This document shows positions 1-8,206 of a DNA stretch of 36,027 bases, one piece after another (position 1 is the stretch's first letter; every line of letters starts with the position of its first letter). The position numbers were made by a program, and so were the translations under genes. This stretch comes from Vicinamibacterales bacterium (lineage in GTDB: Bacteria; Acidobacteriota; Vicinamibacteria; Vicinamibacterales; UBA8438). The notes under the pieces were generated by a model. That model was not told where the DNA came from. It saw nothing but the letters and a program-made list of their open reading frames with translations, and searched no databases. The stretch spans positions 9,732 through 45,758 of the forward strand of contig JAPYUM010000027.1 of NCBI GenBank assembly GCA_029940535.1. The letters are read 5' to 3'.

Positions 1-3000
1 GTCCCTGCTGGCCCTGACCCTGCTGGCCCTGACCCTGCTGGCCTTGCCCCTGCTGGCCCTGACCCTGCTGACCGTCTTGGCCCTGCTGACCAGACTGACC
101 CTCCTGGTTCGACGCCTGCTCGCTACCCTGCTGAATCCGCTGTTCGAGCGACTCGAGGCCCCGCATCAGGTCCCGGGTCCCCTTGAGCGCCTGTTCCAGC
201 CCTGTGCCCTCTGAGTTCCCCACCGCGTCAGCCGCCTCGGCCAGCCGCTGTTCGAGATCCTCGATGTCGCCGCCGATCTCCTGTTCGAACTGTTGCGCGT
301 ACTCTGGCGAACGGGCCCGAACCAAGCCACGCGAATACCTGATCTTCTCTTTGAGCTTGCTCTCGCGAATACCATTCGCCGCCTCTTGTAACGCGCGCGA
401 GGCACTCTGTTCGTCGCGACGGAATTCGGCCGACGTGGAATCGAGTTCGCGCTCGAGGTCAGCCACCTGCCCGAACATCTCGTCCTTCCGCTCCGACAGC
501 CGGCGAGCGCGGTCCTGCCGATCTTCGTCCGACAGGTTGGCCAGATTGCCGACCTGGTCGGCAATGTCAGCTTCTTCCGCCGCCAACTCGGCCGCCCGTC
601 GCTGGGCCTCTTGGATGTCACGCGACAACCGGCTGCTCTGCTCGCCCTCCAGCTGACGCTGCACCTCCCGCAGCCGATCCAGCGCCGCCCCCGCCTCGGC
701 GAAGCCCTGGTTGTCGGCGTTCGCGGCCGCTTCCCGCATGGCGTCAGCTGCTTCTTGCAGTCGCCGGGCGGCCTGCATCATCTGCGGCGACTGTTGCTCA
801 CGGGCCAGACGCTCAAGGCGGCGCGCCGCCTCCTCGGCTTCTTCGGCCAGGGCGCGCTGCGATGCCCCCCCACCGGCCTGCGCGGTCTGTCCGCCACGCG
901 ACCGGCGACGCTGCCGCTCCGCCTCTTGTTCCTGGCGACGGGCCAGCTCCTTCAAACGCTCCATCAATTCGTCGATCTGGTTGTCCGACGACTGCTGCTC
1001 ACCTCGCTGCACCGTCTCGTACTGGTTTTGCAGTTTGTCCAGCTCCAGCTCGAACAGGTCAGCCAGGTCTTCGGCGGAATTCTGTCCGCCACCACCACCG
1101 CCGCCGCCACCCTGCTGCTGCTGGACCCGCACCTCGTCGTAGGCCTCTTCCGCCCGCTGCAGATGCTGGAGGGCGCGTTGTTCGGCCGGAAGCGCGGTGT
1201 CGACGTCTTGCTCCTGCAGCGCGGTCTCCGCCGTGGCCATCTCCTCTGCCGCCCGCGGCAGGATTTCCAGAATGGAGCGGAACGCCGGGTCGGCCGGCAT
1301 GACGCGGCTGTTCATCCGACGCAGCAACGTATCGACCTGTTCGCGCAACCGCCCCTGCGAGAGTGTCAGAAAGACGAGGTTCTCGCGATACTCATCCTCG
1401 GTGAACGTGTCCCGATCACGGACCACGTTGAAGGTGGCCGAAATGACCTGCCGCTGGGCTTCCGAAAGCGCCCGGGCGTCACCGCCACCGCCACCGCCAC
1501 CACCGCCGCCACCGCCTTGTGACTGCTCCGCCCGGAAGTCGCGACGAAACGCGCGAATCTGGACGAAATACAGGTCGCTCATGACCTCCCGGGCCGTACC
1601 CGACTGGTTGTCGCCGGCCGTGCCGTAGTAGGACACGAAGTCGCCCGGTTCCAGCTCGAACTCCTCGAGGAACAAGGTGTGACCGGCCGAGACCTCTTTG
1701 AGACCGCCTTCTTCGGAACTGAACAGGCTGACCGTCTCTTCCGGCCCGCCGTTGACGGAGTAGGTCAGACTCAGCGACCGGACCCCAAAGTCGTCGTCCG
1801 CCCGGGCCTCGAGATAAACCTCTTCGATGGCGTTGGCCGTCGTATCGCGCCCCGGCTTCACAAACATGACAGAGGGCGGCTGGTCGGTCAGCACGTCGAT
1901 GGTGTAGCGCGGAGAGGCATCCACCGCTTCTCCACTGGGTCCTTCCAGCTCGACCTGGTAGAAGCCATCTTCATCGACGACAAAACTGGCCGTGAGCACG
2001 CCGTCAGCGCGCGGGGTCAACGTGGCCGCGTGCGTCTCGTCGAACACCAACCGGCCGGCCGGTGTGCTCATGGTCGGAAACACGGCCACGCGCACTTCGG
2101 TCCCCTGCAGCACCGCGATGTCGCCGCCGTCCTGGATAATCCGCGGCTCAAGACCGGTGTAGGCCGGGAAGTGATACTCCAGCTCGAGGTGCTCGGCATA
2201 CGGCAGGTCGATGACCTCGAGCGTAAAGTTCCCGGACTGCACGCTGTCCGCTTCGATGAAGTAGTTGGTCTCGTCTCGCACATCGAACAAGAGGGTCTCG
2301 AACTGGCCGACCACCGGCTCCTCACCCCCCAACGCTTCGACCGGGATCAGTGGGACACGCTCGTACGCATCGCTGGAACTGGTCCGCATGAACAGGTTCA
2401 CGTCGTTGGTCTCGAACCCCACCAACCGGGCCGTGACGGCAAGGTCGGAGCCGCGCGCGATGGTTGCGTCGCCCGGCAAGACCTCGATGCTGTACGGGCT
2501 TGCCGCCTGCAAGCTCCCGGTCGGCGTCATCAGCGCCGTGGCCCCGTGCCGCAGATACGACGGCCCAAACAGGAACATCAACAGCGCCACGACGGCGACG
2601 CCGACCAGATAGCTCGATGACTGCTTAATCTTGTCCCGCTCGACGGCCGACCCCATATCCAGCCCACGACACCGCTCGACCGCAGACTGGATGAGCTTCT
2701 CGACGAGCGCCGGAGAATAGTTTTCGCTGTCGGACTGTTCCCCGCGTTTTGCCTCTTCGAGCGCGCTCAGCACCGCCGCCTGTAGCGTCGGGTCGTGCTC
2801 TTCGAGATAGAGCGCCACCTGTTCGTCGGGTATCGGGCGCACGAGCGGCCGAATCAGATACCAATAGGTCAGCCCCGCCAGCGCGAGATAAGTGAGCACC
2901 CGGAACACGATGACCGAACCGCCCGAGAACTTGAAGACCTCGAGTCCGTAGGAGGAGACGAGGAACGCCCCCAGGGCGGCCGCGGCCAGAATCGCTACGC

Positions 3001-3106
3001 CCCGCATCGCGATCCGTAACCGCCAGCGGTTTCGCACGCGGCGGATGACCTCGACAAGATCGTGCCGACCGCCGGAGGAGGATGACGACCAGGAATCACT
3101 CAACAT
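1..3106 (-). CDS. DUF4175-like membrane/coiled-coil protein, 3' end cut by window edge
   Basis: The frame is open for 1035 codons from an ATG at 3106 to the left edge, so the C-terminus is missing. A GTGAGG-like ribosome site lies just before the ATG. The N-terminus has membrane segments near residues 34-55 and 60-82, and a third near 165-185. Next come beta-rich segments resembling Ig-like domains, then a long Glu/Gln/Arg/Ala-rich region expected to form coiled coils. Within it are a run of 12 glycines (1481-1516), a Gln4-Gly8 tract (near 1085-1123) and Gly-Gln repeats at the edge. This architecture matches the DUF4175/TIGR02302-type proteins found beside MoxR/vWA genes; the function is unknown. 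It follows the BatA-like gene after 140 nt and is probably the last gene of the cluster. The long open frames on the opposite strand here are shadows of GC-rich coding DNA. Confidence 0.8.
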   Translation of the reverse strand, partial: MLSDSWSSSSSGGRHDLVEVIRRVRNRWRLRIAMRGVAILAAAALGAFLVSSYGLEVFKFSGGSVIVFRVLTYLALAGLTYWYLIRPLVRPIPDEQVALYLEEHDPTLQAAVLSALEEAKRGEQSDSENYSPALVEKLIQSAVERCRGLDMGSAVERDKIKQSSSYLVGVAVVALLMFLFGPSYLRHGATALMTPTGSLQAASPYSIEVLPGDATIARGSDLAVTARLVGFETNDVNLFMRTSSSDAYERVPLIPVEALGGEEPVVGQFETLLFDVRDETNYFIEADSVQSGNFTLEVIDLPYAEHLELEYHFPAYTGLEPRIIQDGGDIAVLQGTEVRVAVFPTMSTPAGRLVFDETHAATLTPRADGVLTASFVVDEDGFYQVELEGPSGEAVDASPRYTIDVLTDQPPSVMFVKPGRDTTANAIEEVYLEARADDDFGVRSLSLTYSVNGGPEETVSLFSSEEGGLKEVSAGHTLFLEEFELEPGDFVSYYGTAGDNQSGTAREVMSDLYFVQIRAFRRDFRAEQSQGGGGGGGGGGGGDARALSEAQRQVISATFNVVRDRDTFTEDEYRENLVFLTLSQGRLREQVDTLLRRMNSRVMPADPAFRSILEILPRAAEEMATAETALQEQDVDTALPAEQRALQHLQRAEEAYDEVRVQQQQGGGGGGGGGQNSAEDLADLFELELDKLQNQYETVQRGEQQSSDNQIDELMERLKELARRQEQEAERQRRRSRGGQTAQAGGGASQRALAEEAEEAARRLERLAREQQSPQMMQAARRLQEAADAMREAAANADNQGFAEAGAALDRLREVQRQLEGEQSSRLSRDIQEAQRRAAELAAEEADIADQVGNLANLSDEDRQDRARRLSERKDEMFGQVADLERELDSTSAEFRRDEQSASRALQEAANGIRESKLKEKIRYSRGLVRARSPEYAQQFEQEIGGDIEDLEQRLAEAADAVGNSEGTGLEQALKGTRDLMRGLESLEQRIQQGSEQASNQEGQSGQQGQDGQQGQGQQGQGQQGQGQQGQGQQG
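5..79 (-). repeat. 15-bp tandem repeat coding for Gly-Gln units
   Basis: Four consecutive 15-bp copies of a CTGCTGGCCCTGACC-type unit lie at about 5-64, followed by a diverged copy to 79. The repeat is in frame with the DUF4175-like gene and encodes GQGQQ-type units on the minus strand. It may continue beyond the left edge. Such in-frame repeats can vary in copy number by slippage. Confidence 0.8.
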
Positions 3107-3134
3107 GCTTGGCCTCACTTTGGGGGTTTGCCCC

Positions 3135-3140
3135 ATTTTA
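3135..3140 (-). promoter_or_regulatory. possible -10 element ahead of the DUF4175-like gene
   Basis: Read on the minus strand, the 140-nt gap between the BatA-like gene and the DUF4175-like gene contains TAAAAT about 30 nt before the ATG. A short GGGG/CCCC hairpin follows it. No convincing -35 box is visible, so an internal promoter is only a possibility. Confidence 0.25.
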
Positions 3141-3246
3141 TCTCACCGACGCGCCCGTTCCCCGAGCATTCCGCCACCTCGCCGCATCGGCGCGGCAAGC
3201 TCGATGCAACACCCGAGTGTCGTGTCCCAGAAGTTGGAGCCCCACA

Positions 3247-5319
3247 CTAGTCGAGATCCAGCTCCGCTCGCGACAACCGGTTGGACATCACCGTTTCGGT
3301 GGCGAGAAACCCGAGCGCCCCGATCAGGAGATACCACCACAGGGTTTGACGACGCTCCAGATCTTCCGGCCGTATCTCGCGCTCTTCCCCGATGGCCCGA
3401 TCGCCCGCCGCACGACCGGTGACAATCGCCACCAACTCCTGTGGATCGACCTGTTCCAGATTCGATTCGGCGAGGTCGACGTTGACCGCCACCAGCACCG
3501 GCTCGGTGTCTCCCGCGTCGGTGTCGCGAATTTCGTAGAAGCCCTGCTCCTGCAGACCGATAAACCCGGGCCGACCGTCGCTCCCCGCCTCGACGCGGTC
3601 TTCGGACGGATCGCGCACCACGAGGTTGGGACTCGACAAGTCGAGTTCCGACGCACCGGGATACGCTGACAGGTCGAGCACCTGCCCGGCGGTCAGCGCC
3701 GAGGTTGGCGCGGTGTAGTCGGCCAAATACTCCACCGCCCTGTGTACGAACGGCAGATAGATCCCGTTGCGGGCGAAATCGTTCCAGAAGGTGTCGAGGG
3801 TCGAGGTCCAGACCAACACCCGCCCCTCGCCGAACCGATGCTCCGCCATCGCGGCATCACCGTTGTCGAACCGAGCGAGGACCGATGTTTCGGGACCGAC
3901 ACTCAGAGGCCGATAGCGGAAGAAACGCGGCGCCGTGAGGTCGCCACTGCGTGGGGTGCTGAACGCAGCGAACACCGGATGGCTGTAATCGACGAAGCCC
4001 AGCGAACCGCCGCGACCGTCACGATCGGCCGGTCCGTCAATCGGTCCGGGCAACAGATCGAGGTTGTCGCCGGGCCAGCGCACGCCTTCACCCAACGCAA
4101 TCCACAAGCCACCGCCGGCCTCGACGAACCGGGTGATGGCCGCACCGATCGGCCCGTCGGGGAGCCCGACGTCATTCAACACCACGACCCCGGCCGCCGT
4201 CACATCAGCGGCCGTGACCTGGTTGACCGCTCGCTCGGTGACGGCGAACGAGGGGCTCGTTCCAATCGCCAGAGCCTGTCGCACATACAGATTGCCCTCT
4301 GCGCCCGCGGTGCCCGGTTTACCGACAATCAACACCGGCACGATGTCGCCAGGCGCGACGGTGAAGTGGTACACGTCGTCCTGCGGCAACCGGTCCGTGG
4401 CGGCCCGCACAGAGATCGGCATCGCCGAGTCCTCGAGCGTGAACGGGTCGAAGGTCACCGTGGCCGGGCCATTCGCCTCTATCGAGACTCGCAACGACTG
4501 CAGTTCGCGGCCGTTCAACTCGAGCGACACGAGCAGGCCTTCGACCGGCTCGTTCCCACGGTTAGCCAACCGCGCCGTCACCGTGGCTCGCTCGCGCTCC
4601 GCAAACAGATCGCGCTGCACCGAAGCGCCGGCCACGCTGATATTCGGGGTCGGGTCGTCGTCGGCCACCGAGACCGGTGTCAGCACGGTGCCGGGCGGCA
4701 AGAGAATGCTGCCGGCACTGTCGACCCCCACACGTTGAAAATCGCTGATGAGCACGACCTCGAGCAGGGGTTGGTCCGAGTCTTCGAGAATCCCCTGGGC
4801 CAGTTGCAGGGCGGGACCGTATCGCGTGGTCCCGGTGCTCAGCTCGACGTCATCGATCGCCGCCAGCAAACTCGCGCGATCCGTGGTCGACCGTGTGCTC
4901 GATTCGGCTCCACTGTCGAAAAAGACGACCGTGGCCTCGTCGTCCGCAGCCAGATCACGCACCACCCCGCGGGCGATGTCTCGCGCCTCCTCCCAGCGAC
5001 CACCGTAGCCCATGCTGTAGGAACGGTCGACCAGCACCACGACCTCGCGCGAGCCGCCGGTCACCGCCGCCAGCGCGGTCGAACGGAGGAAGGGACGCGC
5101 GAACGCCGCGATGAGCAACACCAGGGCGGCGCATCGCATGAGCAATAGCAGCCAATGACGGACGCGCTGGCGTCGGAGGGAATGAAACGGGATCCGGCGA
5201 ACGAACATCAGCGACGGGAACTCGACCACCTCGGTCCGCTGGCGCTGAATCATGTGAATCAGCACCGGCACCCCGAGGGCCGCAATCGCCGCGAAGAACA
5301 GTGGGGCCAGAAAAGACAT
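3247..5319 (-). CDS. BatA-domain / von Willebrand factor A membrane protein
   Basis: The protein has 690 residues. It begins with the BatA-type double-membrane N-terminus: a TM segment at about 4-22, a basic linker with the typical EFPSLMF stretch, and a second TM at about 56-74. A vWA domain follows, with the metal-binding MIDAS motif D98-R-S-Y-S102. The middle and C-terminal parts are beta-rich and resemble a glutamine-amidotransferase-like fold. A last TM lies near residues 660-678. The vWA domain should face the outside or the membrane surface and bind a divalent metal with a partner protein. I chose the ATG at 5319, which overlaps the DUF58 stop as TGATG, over the TTG one codon upstream; this indicates translational coupling. 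BatA proteins work with MoxR ATPases in envelope or stress functions. The exact role here is unknown. Confidence 0.88.
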   Translation of the reverse strand: MSFLAPLFFAAIAALGVPVLIHMIQRQRTEVVEFPSLMFVRRIPFHSLRRQRVRHWLLLLMRCAALVLLIAAFARPFLRSTALAAVTGGSREVVVLVDRSYSMGYGGRWEEARDIARGVVRDLAADDEATVVFFDSGAESSTRSTTDRASLLAAIDDVELSTGTTRYGPALQLAQGILEDSDQPLLEVVLISDFQRVGVDSAGSILLPPGTVLTPVSVADDDPTPNISVAGASVQRDLFAERERATVTARLANRGNEPVEGLLVSLELNGRELQSLRVSIEANGPATVTFDPFTLEDSAMPISVRAATDRLPQDDVYHFTVAPGDIVPVLIVGKPGTAGAEGNLYVRQALAIGTSPSFAVTERAVNQVTAADVTAAGVVVLNDVGLPDGPIGAAITRFVEAGGGLWIALGEGVRWPGDNLDLLPGPIDGPADRDGRGGSLGFVDYSHPVFAAFSTPRSGDLTAPRFFRYRPLSVGPETSVLARFDNGDAAMAEHRFGEGRVLVWTSTLDTFWNDFARNGIYLPFVHRAVEYLADYTAPTSALTAGQVLDLSAYPGASELDLSSPNLVVRDPSEDRVEAGSDGRPGFIGLQEQGFYEIRDTDAGDTEPVLVAVNVDLAESNLEQVDPQELVAIVTGRAAGDRAIGEEREIRPEDLERRQTLWWYLLIGALGFLATETVMSNRLSRAELDLD

Positions 5320-6233
5320 CAACGCACTTTCGTCATCTTGTGCCGCATGGCGAGATACTTGAACAACGCATGGTCCAGCGGCACCTTGGTGTTCAGGAAG
5401 GCGTAGTCAATACGGTTCCGGCTGAACAGCTGACTCAACGACCGGATGTGGTCCTGCACCAGCGCGCGATACTCGTCCCGCAGCTTGTCCGGCACCACCG
5501 CCATCTTCCGGCCGGTTTCCATATCCTCGAAGCTGCTCGAGTCGTCGTAGGGAAAATCCACCTCGGCCGGGTCGAGGACGTGAAAGACGATCACGTCGTT
5601 GCCGGCGAAACGGAGCGGCTTGATCGCGTCAAGGATCTTCTCCGGCTCCTCGTAGAAGTCGGAGATGACAACCAGGATGCTGCGACGCTTGAAGAACTCC
5701 GTCGCCTTGAAGAGCGGCGGCCCCAGGGCGCCTGGGCGCCCCGCGACGATCTTGTCGAGCGTGTGCAACGTCACGTCGAAATGTTTGGCCGAGGGGGGGA
5801 CGCGTTCGACGATATCGTCGTCAAACGTCACGATGCCGATCCGGTCGCGCTGCCGGCTGCTGAGATAGCTCAAGCAGGCCGCGAGGTAGCGGCCATAGTC
5901 CAGTTTGGTGACGCCCCGGCTGCCAAAGCTCATGGACTTCGACACATCGAACAGCACCGAGAAGTTGGTATTGGTGTCCGCTTCAAACTGCTTGACGTAA
6001 AAGCGGTCCGTCCGCGCATACAGCCGCCAATCGATACGCCGGATGTCGTCCCCCGGCATGTAACCACGGTGCTCGGCGAAGTCTACCGATATACCGAGAT
6101 ACGGAGCCTTGTGCAGCCCGTTGATGAACCCCTCGACCACGAAGCGCGCCGCCAGTTCGAGGCTGCCGATACGCACCAAGACCTTGGGGTCGATGAAGCG
6201 TGCGCCGGGCGAGGCGGTGGCGGCCGTGGACAT
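5319..6233 (-). CDS. DUF58 domain protein with vWA-like metal site
   Basis: The protein has 304 residues and no signal peptide or membrane segment, so it is probably cytoplasmic. The DUF58 signature GDDIRRIDWRLYART is present near residues 61-75. A complete MIDAS-type DVSKS motif follows at 96-100. The rest has the alternating strand/helix pattern of a vWA fold, including FDDDIVERVPP and ISDFYEEPE segments. DUF58 proteins are almost always encoded next to MoxR ATPases and are thought to be their adaptors or clients. Here moxR lies 22 nt upstream and the BatA-like gene overlaps its stop codon. The ATG at 6233 is the natural start. Confidence 0.92.
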   Translation of the reverse strand: MSTAATASPGARFIDPKVLVRIGSLELAARFVVEGFINGLHKAPYLGISVDFAEHRGYMPGDDIRRIDWRLYARTDRFYVKQFEADTNTNFSVLFDVSKSMSFGSRGVTKLDYGRYLAACLSYLSSRQRDRIGIVTFDDDIVERVPPSAKHFDVTLHTLDKIVAGRPGALGPPLFKATEFFKRRSILVVISDFYEEPEKILDAIKPLRFAGNDVIVFHVLDPAEVDFPYDDSSSFEDMETGRKMAVVPDKLRDEYRALVQDHIRSLSQLFSRNRIDYAFLNTKVPLDHALFKYLAMRHKMTKVR

Positions 6234-6255
6234 GGTGACGGGGGTCCTTACACCC

Positions 6256-7290
6256 CTACATCTGGGAGGTCGGAACCGGCACGGCCTCGAGCAACTGGTC
6301 GACGATCTGATCGGCGGTGATGCCCTCGGACTCGGCGTGGAAATTGAGCAGCACGCGGTGACGTAGCACCGGGTGCGCCAGCGCGCGAATGTCTTCGAAG
6401 CTGACGTGGTAGCGCCCCTCTGTCAGCGCGCGGGCCTTCCCACCCAGAATCAGATACTGGGCCGCACGGACACTGGCCCCGTAGGCGACCCACTTCTTAA
6501 AGTCGGGCGCGTCGTCCCCCTTCATGCGGCTCGTGCGCACGATGCTCAGGGCGTAGCGCATGACCGCGTCGGACACCGGCACACGCCGCACCAGCCGCTG
6601 GAACCCGACCAGATCGGCTCCCGTCACGGCATGCTTGAACTCCGGCTCCGCGTTGCCGGTCGTGGACCGCACGACCTCGAGTTCCTCGTCTTCCGGCGGG
6701 TGCTCGATCACGATGTGAAACATGAACCGGTCGAGCTGGGCCTCCGGCAACGGGTAGGTGCCTTCGAGCTCGATCGGGTTCTGGGTGGCGAACACGAAGA
6801 ACGGCTCCTCGAGCGTGTAGGTGCGCCCCTGGACGGTGACCCGATGTTCCTGCATCGCCTCAAGCAACGCCGACTGGGTCTTCGGCGGCGTCCGGTTGAT
6901 CTCGTCCGCCAGCAGGACGTTGGTAAACACGGGACCGGGCGCAAACACCATCTTGCGTCCGCCAGTCTCGGCATCCTCCTGAATGATGTCCGTGCCGGTG
7001 ATGTCGGACGGCATGAGGTCCGGCGTGAACTGGATACGGGAGAACTTGAGGTCGAGCACCTGCGCCATCGTCTGGATGAGTAGGGTCTTGGCCAGCCCTG
7101 GCACACCGATGATGAGGCTGTTGCCGCCGACGAACAGCGTCAGCAACGTCTCGTTGATGACCTCCTGCTGGCCAATGATTTTCTTCCGGAGCTCGACGAG
7201 AATCTGCTCGCGTCCGGCCTTCATGTTGTCGGCCAGAGCTATGTCGTCTGGGTTATCCAGGTCGGTCGGTTCTTGTGCGAATGCGTCCAC
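6256..7290 (-). CDS. MoxR-family AAA+ ATPase
   Basis: The protein has 344 residues, normal for MoxR. It shows Walker A GVPGLAKT at about 62-69, Walker B LLADE at 126-130, followed by INRTPPKTQSALLEAMQE, and sensor 1 FATQNP. The C-terminal lid region carries HPVLRHRV. MoxR ATPases form hexameric cytoplasmic machines that act as chaperones for metal-binding vWA proteins. I start it at the GTG at 7290, preceded by GGAG at suitable distance. The frame stays open upstream, but a longer start would run into the DUF4159 gene and add low-complexity sequence. The gene sits between the DUF4159 gene and the DUF58 gene, in line with a single operon. Confidence 0.92.
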   Translation of the reverse strand: MDAFAQEPTDLDNPDDIALADNMKAGREQILVELRKKIIGQQEVINETLLTLFVGGNSLIIGVPGLAKTLLIQTMAQVLDLKFSRIQFTPDLMPSDITGTDIIQEDAETGGRKMVFAPGPVFTNVLLADEINRTPPKTQSALLEAMQEHRVTVQGRTYTLEEPFFVFATQNPIELEGTYPLPEAQLDRFMFHIVIEHPPEDEELEVVRSTTGNAEPEFKHAVTGADLVGFQRLVRRVPVSDAVMRYALSIVRTSRMKGDDAPDFKKWVAYGASVRAAQYLILGGKARALTEGRYHVSFEDIRALAHPVLRHRVLLNFHAESEGITADQIVDQLLEAVPVPTSQM

Positions 7291-7320
7291 GATTCCGCTC
7301 TCCTTGCAGCTTTGCTTCCG

Positions 7321-7335
7321 TGGGGCGCTGCCCCA
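7321..7335. repeat. short perfect hairpin upstream of moxR
   Basis: TGGGGC and GCCCCA form a six-base-pair stem around a three-base loop, about 30 nt before the moxR GTG. It lies in the 128-nt gap between the DUF4159 gene and moxR. It could affect mRNA processing or translation. There is no U-tract, so it is not a standard terminator. Confidence 0.5.
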
Positions 7336-7391
7336 CAACCCCGGCTCGGTCGCTCGCGGGGACCCCGGATACCCCGCTCCGCTTCCTCGCG

Positions 7392-7409
7392 GGCGCGCAT
7401 GTGCGCGCC
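7392..7409. repeat. 18-bp perfect palindrome after the DUF4159 stop codon
   Basis: GGCGCGCA and TGCGCGCC are exact reverse complements with a two-base centre, ten bases downstream of the DUF4159 stop on the minus strand. The RNA hairpin would be very stable. Without a run of U it is a candidate attenuator, processing site or mRNA-stabilising element rather than a full terminator. Confidence 0.5.
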
Positions 7410-7418
7410 GTGCCATCC

Positions 7419-8195
7419 TTAATGTGTCATCGCGTACATGATGTAATTCACGCCAAACTTGAACGACTCGTTCGAGATGTCGATCGGGATCCACCCGGTC
7501 ATGGAAAACTCCCACGACTCGCCGATGTCATTGTTGTGGTTGGCCACGACGATCAACCGGCCATTCGGATTATTGTTCTCAAACAGCCCGAAGAAGATCG
7601 GTATCTCCGGGTATTGCGGCGGATAGTCCAGAGAATCGATATCGAAGAACGAGTGATAGACCGGCATGCTGGCATCGAGTTCGATCCAGTTCAGGTCGGG
7701 CAACACCTTCTTCATCTGGGTTTCCAGGTTGTACCAGTGGTCGTCGGCGTGGAAGTCGTCGAAGATCAGGAACCCGCCCTTCAGCAGATAGTTCCGCAAG
7801 CCCTCCTCTTCCGCCTCCGACAGCGTCCAGTAGCCCGGCTCCGACATGTACGCGAACGGATACTTGAACAGATTTGGATCGTCAAGCATCAAAATGGTGC
7901 CGCCATCCTCACCCAGATACGGATCGATGAGTGTGACCTCGTCGAGAATCCGCATCAAGTTCTGCTCGGCGCGCGGATAGTCATGGGCCCAGGGCAGGTC
8001 CTGTCGATAGAAGAACCCGCCGCCCGCGTATCCGTCGGCATACCGGATGCGGGCGAACACGAAGCGGCCGTCAAAGGCGGCCGGACCGGACACCGGGGCA
8101 GTGTCCGCACGCGCGGTGACCGCCGCCGAGGCGCCGCCCGCCAGCAGCACGGCTAGCAGCAGCCCCGTCGTCAACCGTCGCGTGATGGTCCTCAT
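7419..8195 (-). CDS. DUF4159 domain exported protein (copy 2)
   Basis: The protein has 258 residues. A basic start and the hydrophobic stretch LLLAVLLAGGASAA form a signal peptide. The remainder is a DUF4159 domain, recognisable from RIRYADGYAGGGFFYRQD, the GGFLIFDDFH motif and the family-typical ending NYIMYAMTH. The fold is thought to resemble glutamine amidotransferase/flavodoxin-like domains; no catalytic function is established. The gene begins 11 nt after the caspase-like gene. It is a paralogue of the DUF4159 gene at 11614-12462, with the same organisation and the same YAM-[TS]-H end. The product is expected in the periplasm or attached to the envelope. Confidence 0.9.
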   Translation of the reverse strand: MRTITRRLTTGLLLAVLLAGGASAAVTARADTAPVSGPAAFDGRFVFARIRYADGYAGGGFFYRQDLPWAHDYPRAEQNLMRILDEVTLIDPYLGEDGGTILMLDDPNLFKYPFAYMSEPGYWTLSEAEEEGLRNYLLKGGFLIFDDFHADDHWYNLETQMKKVLPDLNWIELDASMPVYHSFFDIDSLDYPPQYPEIPIFFGLFENNNPNGRLIVVANHNNDIGESWEFSMTGWIPIDISNESFKFGVNYIMYAMTH

Positions 8196-8206
8196 CGCCC
8201 TGGTGT

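Noticed and set aside
1-110. CRISPR-like look of the repeats at the left edge
   Set aside because: The units are 15 bp, contiguous without spacers, and in frame with a coding sequence.
611-1522. Long open frame on the plus strand
   Set aside because: It is exactly codon-aligned antisense to the DUF4175-like gene and has no protein-like features. GC-rich DNA leaves such frames open.
3742-5148. 468-codon open frame on the plus strand
   Set aside because: It is antisense to the BatA-like gene, whose domains and membrane segments are clear. The plus translation is rich in Arg/His without any motif.
5301-6320. 339-codon open frame on the plus strand
   Set aside because: It is antisense to the DUF58 gene and the moxR 3' end. 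Both minus genes have intact family motifs.
7291-7515. Longer N-terminus for MoxR
   Set aside because: It would overlap the DUF4159 gene, adds low-complexity sequence, and the GTG at 7290 has a good ribosome site.
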